The notes under the pieces: generated by a model
Databases searched by the model: none
What the model was told of the DNA's origin: nothing
Seen by the model: only the letters and a program-made list of their open reading frames with translations
Position numbers and translations under genes: made by a program
Shown: in pieces, positions 1-8,555 of the stretch
Layout: every line of letters starts with the position of its first letter
How positions within the stretch are numbered: position 1 is the first letter of the stretch
Source: Flavobacterium sp. HSC-32F16
Lineage (GTDB): Bacteria; Bacteroidota; Bacteroidia; Flavobacteriales; Flavobacteriaceae
Length of the DNA: 64,000 nt
NCBI RefSeq assembly: GCF_024171645.1
Contig: NZ_JALKAC010000002.1
Span: 310,001-374,000 of the forward strand
Direction of reading: 5' to 3'

Positions 1-1117
1 CAATAATCTGCATGATTTTCGGCATCGCAAAAACCGGAACCCAAACACCGCCAATTGCGGCTAAAATAATAACGCTTGTTGCACCAAACGGAGCCGATTG
101 TTCTTGTGTGCTTGCGACTGTTCCTAATAAAATTCCGAATCCAATGGCAGCGAAACCTGAAAATAATGCAACGACACTCATTAAGGCTAAATGTCCTTCG
201 ATATTTAAAGACGGAAGTCCGATAGAAGGAAATAAGAATACAGCAACGGCAACCATCATATAAAACTGAATCATACAAATGATTGAGTAGGTGATGGTTT
301 TGCCAATAATCACTACTAAATTAGAAACAGGATTAGTTCTTAATCGAACAAAAGTTCCCTGCGATTTTTCTTTTACAATATTGATAGACAACGGAATTAC
401 AATAAAAAATATCGCAAAAAGTGTCCATGCCGGAACGTTATGCTGTACCGAATTTGGACGAACTTCTTTGTTGTTGATTTTCGGAATTATTTCTTTAAAA
501 GAAATGAAACTTTTTTGTTCAAAATTGGTAGTTCCTTCGCCTAACTGATTTTGAAAAGTGGTGTAAATTGACTTGGTTTCAATCTGCGAAATCATTTTGT
601 CGATCGAACTCATGACTGCATTTTTGAAACTCATTTGAACCGCAGGATCAAAATATAGTCTTACTTCTTTTTCTTTGATAATTCGCTGCGGTTCGGTTGC
701 AGTACTATCTGTCAAACCTAAACTGCTGACAATTTTTTCGACGTTTTGGTCTACTTTGGCTTGTAAATCAGAACTTAAATTTTTTGGGATTATAATCGCC
801 AACTGAAATTTTCCTTTGTAAACATTTTCTCTGGCAACATCTTCGGTAATGGTTTTATGGTCGATCTGCGTTACAACGCTGAACAAGTCGCTTTTTTCTA
901 AATTATCAAAAACAGTTTTAGAAACAGAACCTTTGTCGTTATCAACCAATAAAATTGGAATTTTAGAATCGCTTACTTTTTTAAAAGTGCTGTCCTGAAT
1001 TAACGTTACGGTTATGACCAAAACCAAAGGCATTATGAACAGAATAATTAATCCGCCTAAATCGCGTTTAAGCAGTAAAAATTCTTTTACGACCGACATC
1101 CAAATTTTATATAGCAT
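1..1117 (-). CDS. ABC-2 type transporter permease, partial (C-terminus beyond window edge)
   Basis: An open minus-strand frame starts at an ATG at 1117 and runs off the left edge with about 372 codons visible. The first residues read MLYKIWMSVVKEF, followed by one membrane segment, a large extracytoplasmic domain of roughly 190 residues, and then at least four more membrane segments. That is the usual ABC-2/YhaP-type permease layout. The start overlaps the 3' end of the ATPase gene by 11 nt, so the two are translationally coupled. Lying at the end of a flexirubin operon, it probably helps export the pigment or its precursors to the outer membrane; the substrate is inferred only from context. 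A second in-frame ATG lies six codons downstream. The plus-strand open frames at 12-548 are antisense shadows. Confidence 0.85.
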   Translation of the reverse strand, partial: MLYKIWMSVVKEFLLLKRDLGGLIILFIMPLVLVITVTLIQDSTFKKVSDSKIPILLVDNDKGSVSKTVFDNLEKSDLFSVVTQIDHKTITEDVARENVYKGKFQLAIIIPKNLSSDLQAKVDQNVEKIVSSLGLTDSTATEPQRIIKEKEVRLYFDPAVQMSFKNAVMSSIDKMISQIETKSIYTTFQNQLGEGTTNFEQKSFISFKEIIPKINNKEVRPNSVQHNVPAWTLFAIFFIVIPLSINIVKEKSQGTFVRLRTNPVSNLVVIIGKTITYSIICMIQFYMMVAVAVFLFPSIGLPSLNIEGHLALMSVVALFSGFAAIGFGILLGTVASTQEQSAPFGATSVIILAAIGGVWVPVFAMPKIMQII

Positions 1118-1859
1118 CTCTCAAGTCTTTACCAGTTAATGAAATAAAAACGTCTTCGAGATTTCGGGCATCTTCAACAGAATCAATTAAAGTCGACGGT
1201 GTTCCTTTTGCATAAATTCGGCCTTGGTCTAAAATGGCAATATTGGTGCAGAAATCTTCGGCTTCAGCCAAATGATGAGAAGTATAAATAATAGATGTTC
1301 CGTTTTGGTTCAACACTTTCAGATACTCTATAATAGCATTTTTAGATTGCACATCAACACCAACGGTTGGTTCATCTAAAAATAAAACTTTTGGCTGGTG
1401 CAGAATTCCGGCAATTAAATTGACACGGCGTTTCATTCCGCCAGAAAAAGTTCCAACAGATTTGTCGGCAAATTTTAAAAGCCCTAAAAGATCTAATGTT
1501 TCGATCACTTTATCTTTTAAATCAGAACCTTTTAAACCATACATACTTCCAAAATAATGCAGGTTTTCTCTTGCTGTAAGAGTAGGATATAAGGCATATT
1601 CCTGAGGAACGACGCCTATGATTTTTTTAATTTTTGAAGAATGATGCTGATAGTCTAAACCATCAATTGTAAAATGTCCTGAAGTTGGTTTTACTAATCC
1701 GCAGAGCATTGAGATTAAAGTTGTTTTTCCGGCACCGTTTGGTCCCAATAAACCAAAAACTTCTCCTTCATTTATATCCAGCGAAACATCGTTCAAAGAA
1801 TACTGATCGGCTTCTTTGTATTTTTTCGAAAGGGATTCTATTTTAATTATGGATTGCAA
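1107..1859 (-). CDS. ABC transporter ATP-binding protein
   Basis: A 250-residue ABC ATPase that powers the adjacent ABC-2 permease. Visible motifs are Walker A GPNGAGKTT near residue 39, the Q-loop region VVPQEYALYPTLTARENL, the signature FSGGMKRR near 138, Walker B VLFLDEPTVGVD and the switch-histidine segment YTSHH. The length is normal for a drug/lipid-type exporter ATPase. It lies 6 bp downstream of the BtrH-like gene and overlaps the permease start, so it is part of the flexirubin operon. Export of the pigment or an intermediate is inferred from location; the sequence itself supports only the exporter ATPase call. Confidence 0.93.
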   Translation of the reverse strand: MQSIIKIESLSKKYKEADQYSLNDVSLDINEGEVFGLLGPNGAGKTTLISMLCGLVKPTSGHFTIDGLDYQHHSSKIKKIIGVVPQEYALYPTLTARENLHYFGSMYGLKGSDLKDKVIETLDLLGLLKFADKSVGTFSGGMKRRVNLIAGILHQPKVLFLDEPTVGVDVQSKNAIIEYLKVLNQNGTSIIYTSHHLAEAEDFCTNIAILDQGRIYAKGTPSTLIDSVEDARNLEDVFISLTGKDLRDAI

Positions 1860-1865
1860 AATATC

Positions 1866-2864
1866 TTAGCTGATGGCTTTTTTTAGTTTTTTGAAAAAGA
1901 TTTCTTCTCTGTTGGCAATGTCCAAAAGTTCATCGGCAATAGTGTTGTAAGCGTCTTCTTTGGCACTTCTGTTTTTATAAATTCGCGAAGCTTCAACAGC
2001 AAAATCTCGCCATGAATCGCCAATTTTTGTCATTTCTTTCGAAAGTTCTTTCAATTCTTCATTATTCAAAATAACTGAAGCTTCCTGTAAAAATGCAGCA
2101 TAAATAAAACGGAAACCACCGCCTCCGGTTCCAATTTCTTCCTGCATACGAACCATTTGCGCCAAATAATGATTGGCTTTTTTAGTTCCATGTTTTATCG
2201 GCCATTTTCTAATTTGCTTAGAAACAAATTTGATGCCGCGAACGCCTACAATTGGCATTGGCGCCAACATATCGCGACACGTATTTTTTATTCCTTTAAT
2301 GATGGCGCTTTTTAAATCGACATTCGCAGGAACTTGAATTGGATAATACATTTGTCCGCGTGGTGCAAAAGCTCCTTTTGCAAAACGTACTTTGTCTAAT
2401 TCTTCGTGGGTTAAAGTAGTAACGGTCTCCATTACAGGATCGCTCACTAAATAATCCGTTTCGGTTTTTCCGTAAACGACTAAATTGTGTGCGTTAAAAT
2501 GAAAACGATATTCGTCTGGAAAATAACTTAAATTGTAAACACCAACCTGTAATCCGGTTGGAATATTATTTTTTAGATTTTCATCTAATGCTTTATTGGC
2601 ATTTGATACCGATGAAAATTTTTGTCTTTTTATTTTTAAATTTAAACGATTGGCAACTTTGTTAAAAATTTGTCCAGGCAAAGTTCTGTAACTAATTGCC
2701 GGAGCATAATTAACTTTTATAAAAGGCAGATATACGAAAAATAATCCAGAGCCAATACCAAAAACCATCGGTTCGCTGATGTTTAGTCCGCTGTTTTTTA
2801 GCAGATTTGACGCTACTCCATTCTCACAATGAGCAGACTGATGATGTGTGAAAGTTAATTCCAT
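1866..2864 (-). CDS. BtrH N-terminal-domain protein (C39-peptidase-like acyltransferase)
   Basis: This 332-residue protein opens with HHQSAHCENG at residues 7-16, the Cys-containing motif of the BtrH N-terminal family, and has a later His in FHFNAHNLVVYG followed by VSDP. Together these resemble the Cys-His-Asp layout of C39-like enzymes. BtrH in butirosin synthesis transfers an acyl group from a carrier protein to an amino sugar. By analogy this protein could transfer the aryl-polyene acyl chain from ACP onto the dialkylresorcinol hydroxyl to form the flexirubin ester. That role is inference, and the LpxL-like protein upstream in the operon is a rival candidate. The C-terminal 130 residues are helical and of unknown role. 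The start overlaps the preceding stop by one base. Confidence 0.75.
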   Translation of the reverse strand: MELTFTHHQSAHCENGVASNLLKNSGLNISEPMVFGIGSGLFFVYLPFIKVNYAPAISYRTLPGQIFNKVANRLNLKIKRQKFSSVSNANKALDENLKNNIPTGLQVGVYNLSYFPDEYRFHFNAHNLVVYGKTETDYLVSDPVMETVTTLTHEELDKVRFAKGAFAPRGQMYYPIQVPANVDLKSAIIKGIKNTCRDMLAPMPIVGVRGIKFVSKQIRKWPIKHGTKKANHYLAQMVRMQEEIGTGGGGFRFIYAAFLQEASVILNNEELKELSKEMTKIGDSWRDFAVEASRIYKNRSAKEDAYNTIADELLDIANREEIFFKKLKKAIS

Positions 2865-3268
2865 TATTTGGTGATGCTGTTTTTTAATTCTTCGACTGAT
2901 ACTTCAAAAGTATCGGCATATTTTTTCAAGGTTTTGTCGTTTAATTTGGCAAAAACATCAGGCTTAAAATGTCTTTTTACACGCCATTTCCAGAATCCTA
3001 CATAACTTGATAAAATAGTTAAATCCATTTTATTGACTTCCATAAAATACACAATCGGACTTGCTTCGCCATTTAAAACCTGTTGTCTGGCATCGGCAAT
3101 ACGTTCGTTTATTTCGTCGATAGAATTCGATAATGCTATTGTTTTTGGTTCCCAGCCTGTACTTAAAGTTGTGGTATAATTACCGTTTTCATCTGTTGCG
3201 TACAAAAGCTCTTTTACGTTGTTTTTCGTTAAGTTGCTTTGGTCTTGTGGTACGTTATCTTTTTCCAT
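2864..3268 (-). CDS. Conserved hypothetical protein of the flexirubin operon
   Basis: A 134-residue soluble protein that I cannot assign to a named family. It is acidic at the N-terminus, has a helical stretch around residues 48-80, a basic tryptophan-containing patch (GFWKWRVKRHF) near 92-102 and a short helix-rich tail. There is no signal peptide or membrane segment. It ends exactly where the BtrH-like gene begins (1-bp overlap) and starts 5 bp after the secreted protein gene. The tight packing argues for co-translation and a role tied to the BtrH-like step or export. The basic tail could bind a partner or nucleic acid, but nothing in the sequence settles this. Confidence 0.7.
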   Translation of the reverse strand: MEKDNVPQDQSNLTKNNVKELLYATDENGNYTTTLSTGWEPKTIALSNSIDEINERIADARQQVLNGEASPIVYFMEVNKMDLTILSSYVGFWKWRVKRHFKPDVFAKLNDKTLKKYADTFEVSVEELKNSITK

Positions 3269-3273
3269 ACAGG

Positions 3274-4167
3274 TTATTTTTTAAGTTGCATTACTTCTTC
3301 TAATAATGGTGCCAATCCGTTTTGGGTCAAATTATCGTTGTTCCAAAAACTCATAACACAACTCACATAATTATCTCTTACTTTTTCTGCAATATAATAA
3401 ACCGTCAAAGTTTTTCCGCCAGAGATTCCTGCCATTAATGATTTCATACCAGTAAAATCAAAAACAACTTTTTTTGCAGTAGTTTCTGTTCCTTCAAATA
3501 CTACATCAGTTTGTTCTTCCGAAATAACTTTAACATCTTTTCTGGTTTTATTGCTTATAAATTGATTTTCAACAGCGGTTTTGGCACTGGAACTATTTTT
3601 ATGAACAGACCAATTCATTTCTCCATTATATGGACATTGAACTGTATTAACATTTGTCCAGTAGCAATTTTTTCCCAATTTGATTTTTCTTCCCGCAAAA
3701 CCAATTGAGTCTATGCTTATTGATTCAAAAATATCTTTAGGAATTTCATTTTTTAAAATTCGATTAATATATTGTTTTTCAAAATCTTTATCAGGTTGAT
3801 TGTAGTATCCAAACCAAATGATAGTTATAGTTTTACTATTGTCTTCTACAAAATAATAAGAGTTTGTTTGAATTAAGTTTTCTGTAATTTTCTGATTTTT
3901 AACAACATGTATGTTGTTGTTTAAAAGTGACTCGTCTTTAATTTTTAAATCGCTATCCTTTATGGAGAACTTTCTATAGATTTTTTTTAGCGACTTTTCA
4001 GAAAAATCATAACTATAAGTTTGACTTGAAAAATCGATTCCGTCAACATTATAATAAGTAACACTTTGAGTATTCAATGCTTTTAAACGTTTTGTGAAAT
4101 CATCATTTTCTTGACAATAAACAAAAGCGGATAAAAAAAGGAATATTAAAGAGATTTCTTTTTTCAT
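3274..4167 (-). CDS. Secreted protein of unknown function in the flexirubin operon
   Basis: A 297-residue protein with a clear Sec signal peptide (Lys-Lys, then a hydrophobic core to about residue 18, cleavage likely after VYC or just before QEND). The Cys just before QEN raises the possibility of a lipoprotein, although the site is not a classic lipobox. The mature part is polar, carries an alternating beta-strand-like pattern and shows no motif that I recognise. It sits between a hotdog dehydratase-like gene (12 bp) and the 134-residue gene (5 bp), so it belongs to the pigment operon. It may act in the periplasm in transport or placement of flexirubin in the outer membrane; this is inference only. 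Confidence 0.7.
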   Translation of the reverse strand: MKKEISLIFLFLSAFVYCQENDDFTKRLKALNTQSVTYYNVDGIDFSSQTYSYDFSEKSLKKIYRKFSIKDSDLKIKDESLLNNNIHVVKNQKITENLIQTNSYYFVEDNSKTITIIWFGYYNQPDKDFEKQYINRILKNEIPKDIFESISIDSIGFAGRKIKLGKNCYWTNVNTVQCPYNGEMNWSVHKNSSSAKTAVENQFISNKTRKDVKVISEEQTDVVFEGTETTAKKVVFDFTGMKSLMAGISGGKTLTVYYIAEKVRDNYVSCVMSFWNNDNLTQNGLAPLLEEVMQLKK

Positions 4168-4179
4168 TATCTAAAAAAA

Positions 4180-4641
4180 TTATATTGCAGAAACAGTCTT
4201 CTGAATGAACAAATTAATTTCGCATTCTAAGAGTATCTGGTCTTCGACAGAACTTTGACAGCTCATCGTGCATAAAGTGTAATCGTCGCCAGCGAATTTT
4301 GAAACTAAATTTGCTTTGGTAATTATCGTGTCGCCGACTTTTGGCAGCGAATGAATTTTTACATTTTTTAAGGCACTGATAAATCCAATTACATTTACGT
4401 TTTCATTTTCTGCCCCGTTTTCATCAAAAAAATATTTTTTTCCAACAATAGACGAACAGGTCTGCGCTGTATTTTCGATTAGCCCAGCTTCAATAAAAAC
4501 AGTATCCTGAACAAAAATATTGTCTTCTTTTATCAGGAAAATGGTTTCTACAAAGTTGGCATCAATTTCCAGAATTAAATCGACCATAAGCAATGGTGCT
4601 CGGTGCGGTAAATAATTTTGTATGTCAACTCCGGGATTCAA
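4180..4641 (-). CDS. ApeP/FabZ-like hotdog dehydratase-family protein (LPHRAPLLMVD type)
   Basis: A 153-residue single hotdog-fold protein. The N-terminus has LPHRAPLLMVD at about residues 11-21, matching the FabZ/ApeP start, and EAGLIENTAQ aligns with the helix that carries the FabZ catalytic Glu. The GHFPxxP loop that carries the catalytic His of FabZ is missing, as also in ApeP of aryl-polyene clusters. In that pathway a 3-hydroxyacyl-ACP dehydratase works as a heterodimer with a second hotdog protein. The next gene upstream (4650-5087) is a second such protein, so the two may pair to dehydrate the growing aryl polyene on ACP. It lies 8 bp downstream of that gene. Confidence 0.8.
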   Translation of the reverse strand: MNPGVDIQNYLPHRAPLLMVDLILEIDANFVETIFLIKEDNIFVQDTVFIEAGLIENTAQTCSSIVGKKYFFDENGAENENVNVIGFISALKNVKIHSLPKVGDTIITKANLVSKFAGDDYTLCTMSCQSSVEDQILLECEINLFIQKTVSAI

Positions 4642-4649
4642 AATCTATA

Positions 4650-5087
4650 TTATTTAGCTAAAACGGTTTTCATCTGTCCGTTTGCAATTTCTTCATTATT
4701 TAATGTTGTCACGATATTCACCAAAGTGATTCCTGCAAATTCCTGCAAAATAGTTACTTCAGATTGAATAGTGTCGTTTAACTGAGGCAATTTTTTAATT
4801 TCAATTTCTTTAATAGAACCAATGTACCCGGTTGGGGCAATTTCGTTTCTTAAAAAAAACTGATAACCCGTATGTAATGCCACAGATTGTGCCATGTGCT
4901 CGATTAAACCTGCTTCCAGAAAAGTATTGTTTGCTGCGAAAATGTTATCCTGCTGAATTTTTAAACCAGAAACCAAAGAAGTTTCGGTGTAAGAATGCAT
5001 AGCATCGACCATTACAAAAGGGAACTTTTGCGGTAATAAATTTTCGACTGTTTCTTTTTCTAAAAGTGCCATTGTTTCCATTAGCAA
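4650..5087 (-). CDS. Second ApeP/FabZ-like hotdog dehydratase-family protein
   Basis: A 145-residue hotdog protein with LLPQKFPFVMVD near residues 17-28 (the FabZ-type LLPHRYPFLLVD with His replaced by Gln) and FLEAGLIEHMAQ, which retains the Glu-helix of the fold. The canonical GHFP catalytic His loop is absent. It probably forms a complex with the neighbouring hotdog protein for 3-hydroxyacyl-ACP dehydration in the polyene pathway, or binds intermediates. Its start overlaps the end of darB by 7 nt, which marks tight translational coupling. In-frame starts also exist at the third and sixth codons; the first ATG was kept because it gives the overlap typical of this operon. Confidence 0.8.
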   Translation of the reverse strand: MLMETMALLEKETVENLLPQKFPFVMVDAMHSYTETSLVSGLKIQQDNIFAANNTFLEAGLIEHMAQSVALHTGYQFFLRNEIAPTGYIGSIKEIEIKKLPQLNDTIQSEVTILQEFAGITLVNIVTTLNNEEIANGQMKTVLAK

Positions 5088-6214
5088 ACCGTTAAATACG
5101 CATACGCGAAAGAGAATCTTCCGCTTTCCGGAACTGATAAAAGAATTTTGTCTCCTTTTTTCAGGTTTCCTGAATTTATTAATTCTTCTAAAGCCAGGTA
5201 AATTGAGGCAGAACCTACGTTACCCACTCTTGAAAGATTCATGAACCATTTTTCGTCACTCATTCCAATTCCTCTTTCTGTTAATCCTTTCTTCAATCCT
5301 TCAACAAAGAAGTTAGAAGAAACGTGAGGAATGAAATAATCAATATTTTCAGATTTGATGTTGTTTTTATCCATTGCCGCTTTCATGCTTTCAGCACCTT
5401 TTGACAGAATAAATTCATCTAAAAGTTTAACATCTTGTTTAATGGAGAAAACCGATTCGTTTAACCACTGTTCCGGTGCATAATCGCTCCAGCCTTTGAT
5501 TTCTCCATTTTCCTGTTTATCACCTCCGGCATACATGCAGGTTTCTAATTCGTAAGCATACGAAAAAGCTTCCATCCATTCTATTTTAAGAGAAATTGGT
5601 CCTCTTGGTTTATTTTCTAATAAAAATGCTCCGGCACCATCAGATAACATCCATCTTAAAAAATCTTTTTTGAACGCAATAATTGGCTGTTCTTCTAAGT
5701 TCTTTAAGTTCTCGGCTTCGTGATTGTATTTTTGAGCATTCAGCCAGGTCGAAACTTTTTCTGATCCTGTACAGATTGCATTATTTGAGTTTCCAGATCG
5801 TACCGAAAGAAAACCAAATTTAAGAGAATTCATTCCGGCGCAGCAAACTCCTGTTGAAGAGTTTAATTCGACCGATTTGTTTTTTAGCAGACCATGAACC
5901 ATCGCAGCATGCGAAGGCAGAAAAATATCCGGAGTTGATGTTCCGCATGAAAGTACTTCTAAATCCTGAGGCGTAAAATTTTCGTCGAATAACGGTAAAA
6001 TAGCATTTCGCGTTAATTCGGCATTACTGTGTGTGCTTTTTCCTGTTTTGTCAACAGCGTAATAACGGCTTGTAATTTTGTTGTTGCGCAAAATAATACG
6101 TCTTGCTTTTGAGGCAGTATCGTTGATCAGACCTAAATAGGCTTCCATTTCATCATTCGAAACAGCTTGGTTTGGCAAATATTTTGCAGCTTTTGTGATA
6201 TATACTTCAAACAT
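5081..6214 (-). CDS. darB: DarB: beta-ketoacyl-ACP synthase III-like dialkylresorcinol synthesis enzyme
   Basis: A 377-residue KAS III-family (thiolase-fold) protein. The active-site Cys is at residue 124 or 125 in STGVCCAGM, with the His in FIPHVSSNFF and the Asn in VGNVGSASIYL, giving the Cys-His-Asn triad. In the dialkylresorcinol pathway DarB condenses acyl units into a diketo intermediate that DarA then cyclises. The partner darA lies 17 bp upstream in the same operon, and together they make the resorcinol half of flexirubin. The length fits the DarB group, which is slightly longer than FabH. Assignment rests on the family plus the adjacent darA. Confidence 0.9.
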   Translation of the reverse strand: MFEVYITKAAKYLPNQAVSNDEMEAYLGLINDTASKARRIILRNNKITSRYYAVDKTGKSTHSNAELTRNAILPLFDENFTPQDLEVLSCGTSTPDIFLPSHAAMVHGLLKNKSVELNSSTGVCCAGMNSLKFGFLSVRSGNSNNAICTGSEKVSTWLNAQKYNHEAENLKNLEEQPIIAFKKDFLRWMLSDGAGAFLLENKPRGPISLKIEWMEAFSYAYELETCMYAGGDKQENGEIKGWSDYAPEQWLNESVFSIKQDVKLLDEFILSKGAESMKAAMDKNNIKSENIDYFIPHVSSNFFVEGLKKGLTERGIGMSDEKWFMNLSRVGNVGSASIYLALEELINSGNLKKGDKILLSVPESGRFSFAYAYLTVC

Positions 6215-6231
6215 AATCTAAAAATAGTCTT

Positions 6232-7134
6232 CTAAACTCCTTGATAATATTGAGTTTCTCTTTTTATGGTTTTTAACTTAAAAGGGTAGGAAATAAAGTG
6301 CAATATATACACTATTGGTGAGATTAACCAAATTGCCAAGAATAAATAAACATTAAATACTTTTAGAAGCTTTTTTCGGTTTTTTTGATTTTTATAAATA
6401 AGGTTTGACCATTTATTGAAAATTTTATTGGCCGTTTTGTCAACAGTCACTAAATACGGACTGATCTTTACTGCCCCAATTTCTAATAGTTTTGGCTGTA
6501 AACCGGCTAAATTATTCTCATTAAATGCCGAAAGCATTACTTCTCCAAATTTTGGAGATTCCTGTATGTCTTTTTCTGAAACTCCGGGAAGCGGAAAAAT
6601 ACCTAAATACTTTTTCTTCACTCCGGAGAACATCCATTCTACAATTGTAATTACGCTTATTAAATTTCCAACACGGTCTACTAAAGCAACATTTCCCACT
6701 AATTGTGCGTTGGCTTCTTTAAGTAACGTTTTGATTTTTTCCTGCGCCATAATCCACATATTTCTTGAACCGCTAATTGTAATTACAGGCGTATTGTTCA
6801 GGATTTTCTTGGCTTGGTCACTTTTTAAAAATGAGTTAATTGGAATTGAAGGCGATAAATACCAAACTTGATAATGAAAAAGAACCAAGTCGAATTTTGT
6901 ATTTAAAATTTCTTCAGGAACGGGTTTTAATGCTGTTGGTATTTGTAAAAACGATTCTGGAAAGGCATCAAAAAACGCATCCTTATTCCACGGAAAAGGG
7001 AAAGGTTTCTCGAGCTGAATTTCGTGAAAAGTTACTTTTACATTCTCTGAGTTTAAAAACGGTTTTGCGATGTTTTGCGCAATCGTTTCTAACTGTCCTG
7101 ATTGAGAATAGTAAATAACGAGAACATTTTTCAT
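6232..7134 (-). CDS. darA: DarA: dialkylresorcinol condensing enzyme
   Basis: A 300-residue protein that begins with a flavodoxin-like phosphate-binding segment, VLVIYYSQSGQLETIAQNI, followed by the FPFPWNKDAFFDAFPE stretch that I recognise as characteristic of DarA. It ends with a hydrophobic segment (about residues 262-285) that suggests membrane association. DarA cyclises the 1,3-diketone made by DarB into the 2,5-dialkyl-cyclohexane-1,3-dione/resorcinol core. It is the first gene after a 288-bp gap, and a perfect -7 element (TACTTTTG) ends 27 bp upstream of the start. A new transcript, darA-darB-hotdog pair onwards, may therefore start here. Confidence 0.9.
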   Translation of the reverse strand: MKNVLVIYYSQSGQLETIAQNIAKPFLNSENVKVTFHEIQLEKPFPFPWNKDAFFDAFPESFLQIPTALKPVPEEILNTKFDLVLFHYQVWYLSPSIPINSFLKSDQAKKILNNTPVITISGSRNMWIMAQEKIKTLLKEANAQLVGNVALVDRVGNLISVITIVEWMFSGVKKKYLGIFPLPGVSEKDIQESPKFGEVMLSAFNENNLAGLQPKLLEIGAVKISPYLVTVDKTANKIFNKWSNLIYKNQKNRKKLLKVFNVYLFLAIWLISPIVYILHFISYPFKLKTIKRETQYYQGV

Positions 7135-7160
7135 TTAGGTTTTACTGCTTTGGTTGCGGA

Positions 7161-7168
7161 CAAAAGTA
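7161..7168 (-). promoter_or_regulatory. Candidate -7 element upstream of darA
   Basis: The minus strand reads TACTTTTG, an exact match to the Bacteroidetes -7 consensus TAnnTTTG. Transcription would begin about 20 nt before the darA ATG. I see no convincing -33 TTG at the usual spacing, so confidence is moderate. Confidence 0.4.
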
Positions 7169-7422
7169 AGTAAATTTATTTAAACGAATTTTCTTGTTTA
7201 ACGCATTAAGGTTTAGGAGTTTTAATTGACCGCTGATCTAACGGATTAAAGGAGTTTTTGCTGCAGTTAAAAAAAAATAACGTTAAACAGAAACGTAATC
7301 AGGTTCTCAGATTTTATAGATTGTAGGGTTTTTCGCTGTGTGATTTTCGCTGTTTCTCAAACGAAACAAACAAGATGGATTATTTATCCTGCTTAAATCT
7401 GTTCCATCAGTTCCATCTGTGA

Positions 7423-8301
7423 TCAGTTTAAATCATTCCAAAAGTCGAAATAATTAAACCATTGCAGCGGATATTTTGTTACAATGCTTTCTACACTTTT
7501 TACGTATTCTTTTAGTAAGGCTTTTTCGTCGCGGTGTTTTACCGTTGCTTCTCTTGCATATAAATGGTAATGCAAATTAGGCTCTTTCATTACATAAACG
7601 AACACAACCGGAACTTTTAATCTTGAAGCAATTAAAAATGGTCCTGCAGGAAAGTGGGCTTCTTTGCCAAGGATATTTTCAGAAAGAGATTTCGTGCCTT
7701 CAAAATAACGATCGCCCGTAAAACAGACTAATTCGTTATTGGCCAAAGCAGCATTAATCTCAAAAATATGAGACAAATCTTCTTTGATAATAATAAATTT
7801 TACGGTTGGTTTTTGGGTAACACTTTCTAAATAATTTTTGATTGCCGAATGCTCTAAATCTGTAGTAACAAGATTTATTTGAAAATCAAGATCGATATCG
7901 CCTAAAAAATGTTCGGCGATTTCAAAATTCCCAACATGAGCGCTGATTAAAACGCCTCCTTTTTTTTCGGCTAAAAGATTTTTTAGAATTTCAATTCCGT
8001 CAAATTCATAAGTGAATTTATTTCGCATTCCGGCCGAAATGGAAATTTTATCAATAATGGTCTGTCCAAAAGTGTAGTAACTTTTGAAAACCATTTTTCT
8101 AGATTTAAAAGAGGAATATTGAAGCCTTTCTTTAAAGTAATAAAAAATCGCACGATTGCTTTTTTTTAGAAACAAAAAATAATAAGAAGCAACAAAGTAA
8201 AGTAATCCATAGGCCGATTTAACACCCGCTTTTTTAATTAAAAAAACAAATATTCTATAACCTAAAACAGTTCCTTTTGATTTGCCATCCCATTGACTCA
8301 T
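7423..8301 (-). CDS. LpxL/HtrB-type lysophospholipid acyltransferase
   Basis: A 292-residue member of the lipid A/aryl-polyene acyltransferase group. It has an N-terminal membrane segment near residues 28-48 (ASYYFLFLKK), the catalytic H-x4-E motif in SAHVGNFEIAEHFL, a second conserved block CFTGDRYFEG and the later FPAGPFLIASRLKVPVVFV. Such enzymes move an acyl chain from ACP to a hydroxyl at the inner membrane. Within this cluster it may acylate the resorcinol with the polyene, or load a lipid part; context does not separate these. It overlaps the ACP gene stop/start by one base, which supports use of that ACP as donor. Confidence 0.87.
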   Translation of the reverse strand: MSQWDGKSKGTVLGYRIFVFLIKKAGVKSAYGLLYFVASYYFLFLKKSNRAIFYYFKERLQYSSFKSRKMVFKSYYTFGQTIIDKISISAGMRNKFTYEFDGIEILKNLLAEKKGGVLISAHVGNFEIAEHFLGDIDLDFQINLVTTDLEHSAIKNYLESVTQKPTVKFIIIKEDLSHIFEINAALANNELVCFTGDRYFEGTKSLSENILGKEAHFPAGPFLIASRLKVPVVFVYVMKEPNLHYHLYAREATVKHRDEKALLKEYVKSVESIVTKYPLQWFNYFDFWNDLN

Positions 8302-8555
8302 TAAGCTGTTTTGGCTTTTAATTTGGTTTCAATAAGATCGTAGAAACTTTGGAAATCAGAAATTCCAACAAAATCTGCCTCAACTAGTTTTACGCCAAAG
8401 TTAGATTCTATTGAAACTACTAAATCAACATAATCTAAACTGTCTAATCCAAGCGTATCTTTTAAATTAGCATTTGGTTCAATGTCGTCATTATCAACTT
8501 CAAATTCATCAACTAAAAAACCATTAATTTTTGCTATAATCTCTTCTTTATTCAT
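8301..8555 (-). CDS. Acyl carrier protein of the flexirubin pathway
   Basis: An 84-residue ACP with the phosphopantetheine site GLDSLD (Ser39), acidic overall, as expected for a free-standing type II carrier. It overlaps the ketosynthase gene by 8 nt and the acyltransferase gene by 1 nt, so its partners are encoded on either side. It is distinct from the housekeeping AcpP at 42666-42902, which has a different surface sequence. It presumably carries the 4-coumaroyl starter and the growing aryl polyene. Confidence 0.92.
   Translation of the reverse strand: MNKEEIIAKINGFLVDEFEVDNDDIEPNANLKDTLGLDSLDYVDLVVSIESNFGVKLVEADFVGISDFQSFYDLIETKLKAKTA

Noticed and set aside
12..548. Plus-strand open frames of 83 and 85 codons
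   Set aside because: They are antisense to the ABC-2 permease, whose minus-strand frame is intact and has clear membrane helices.
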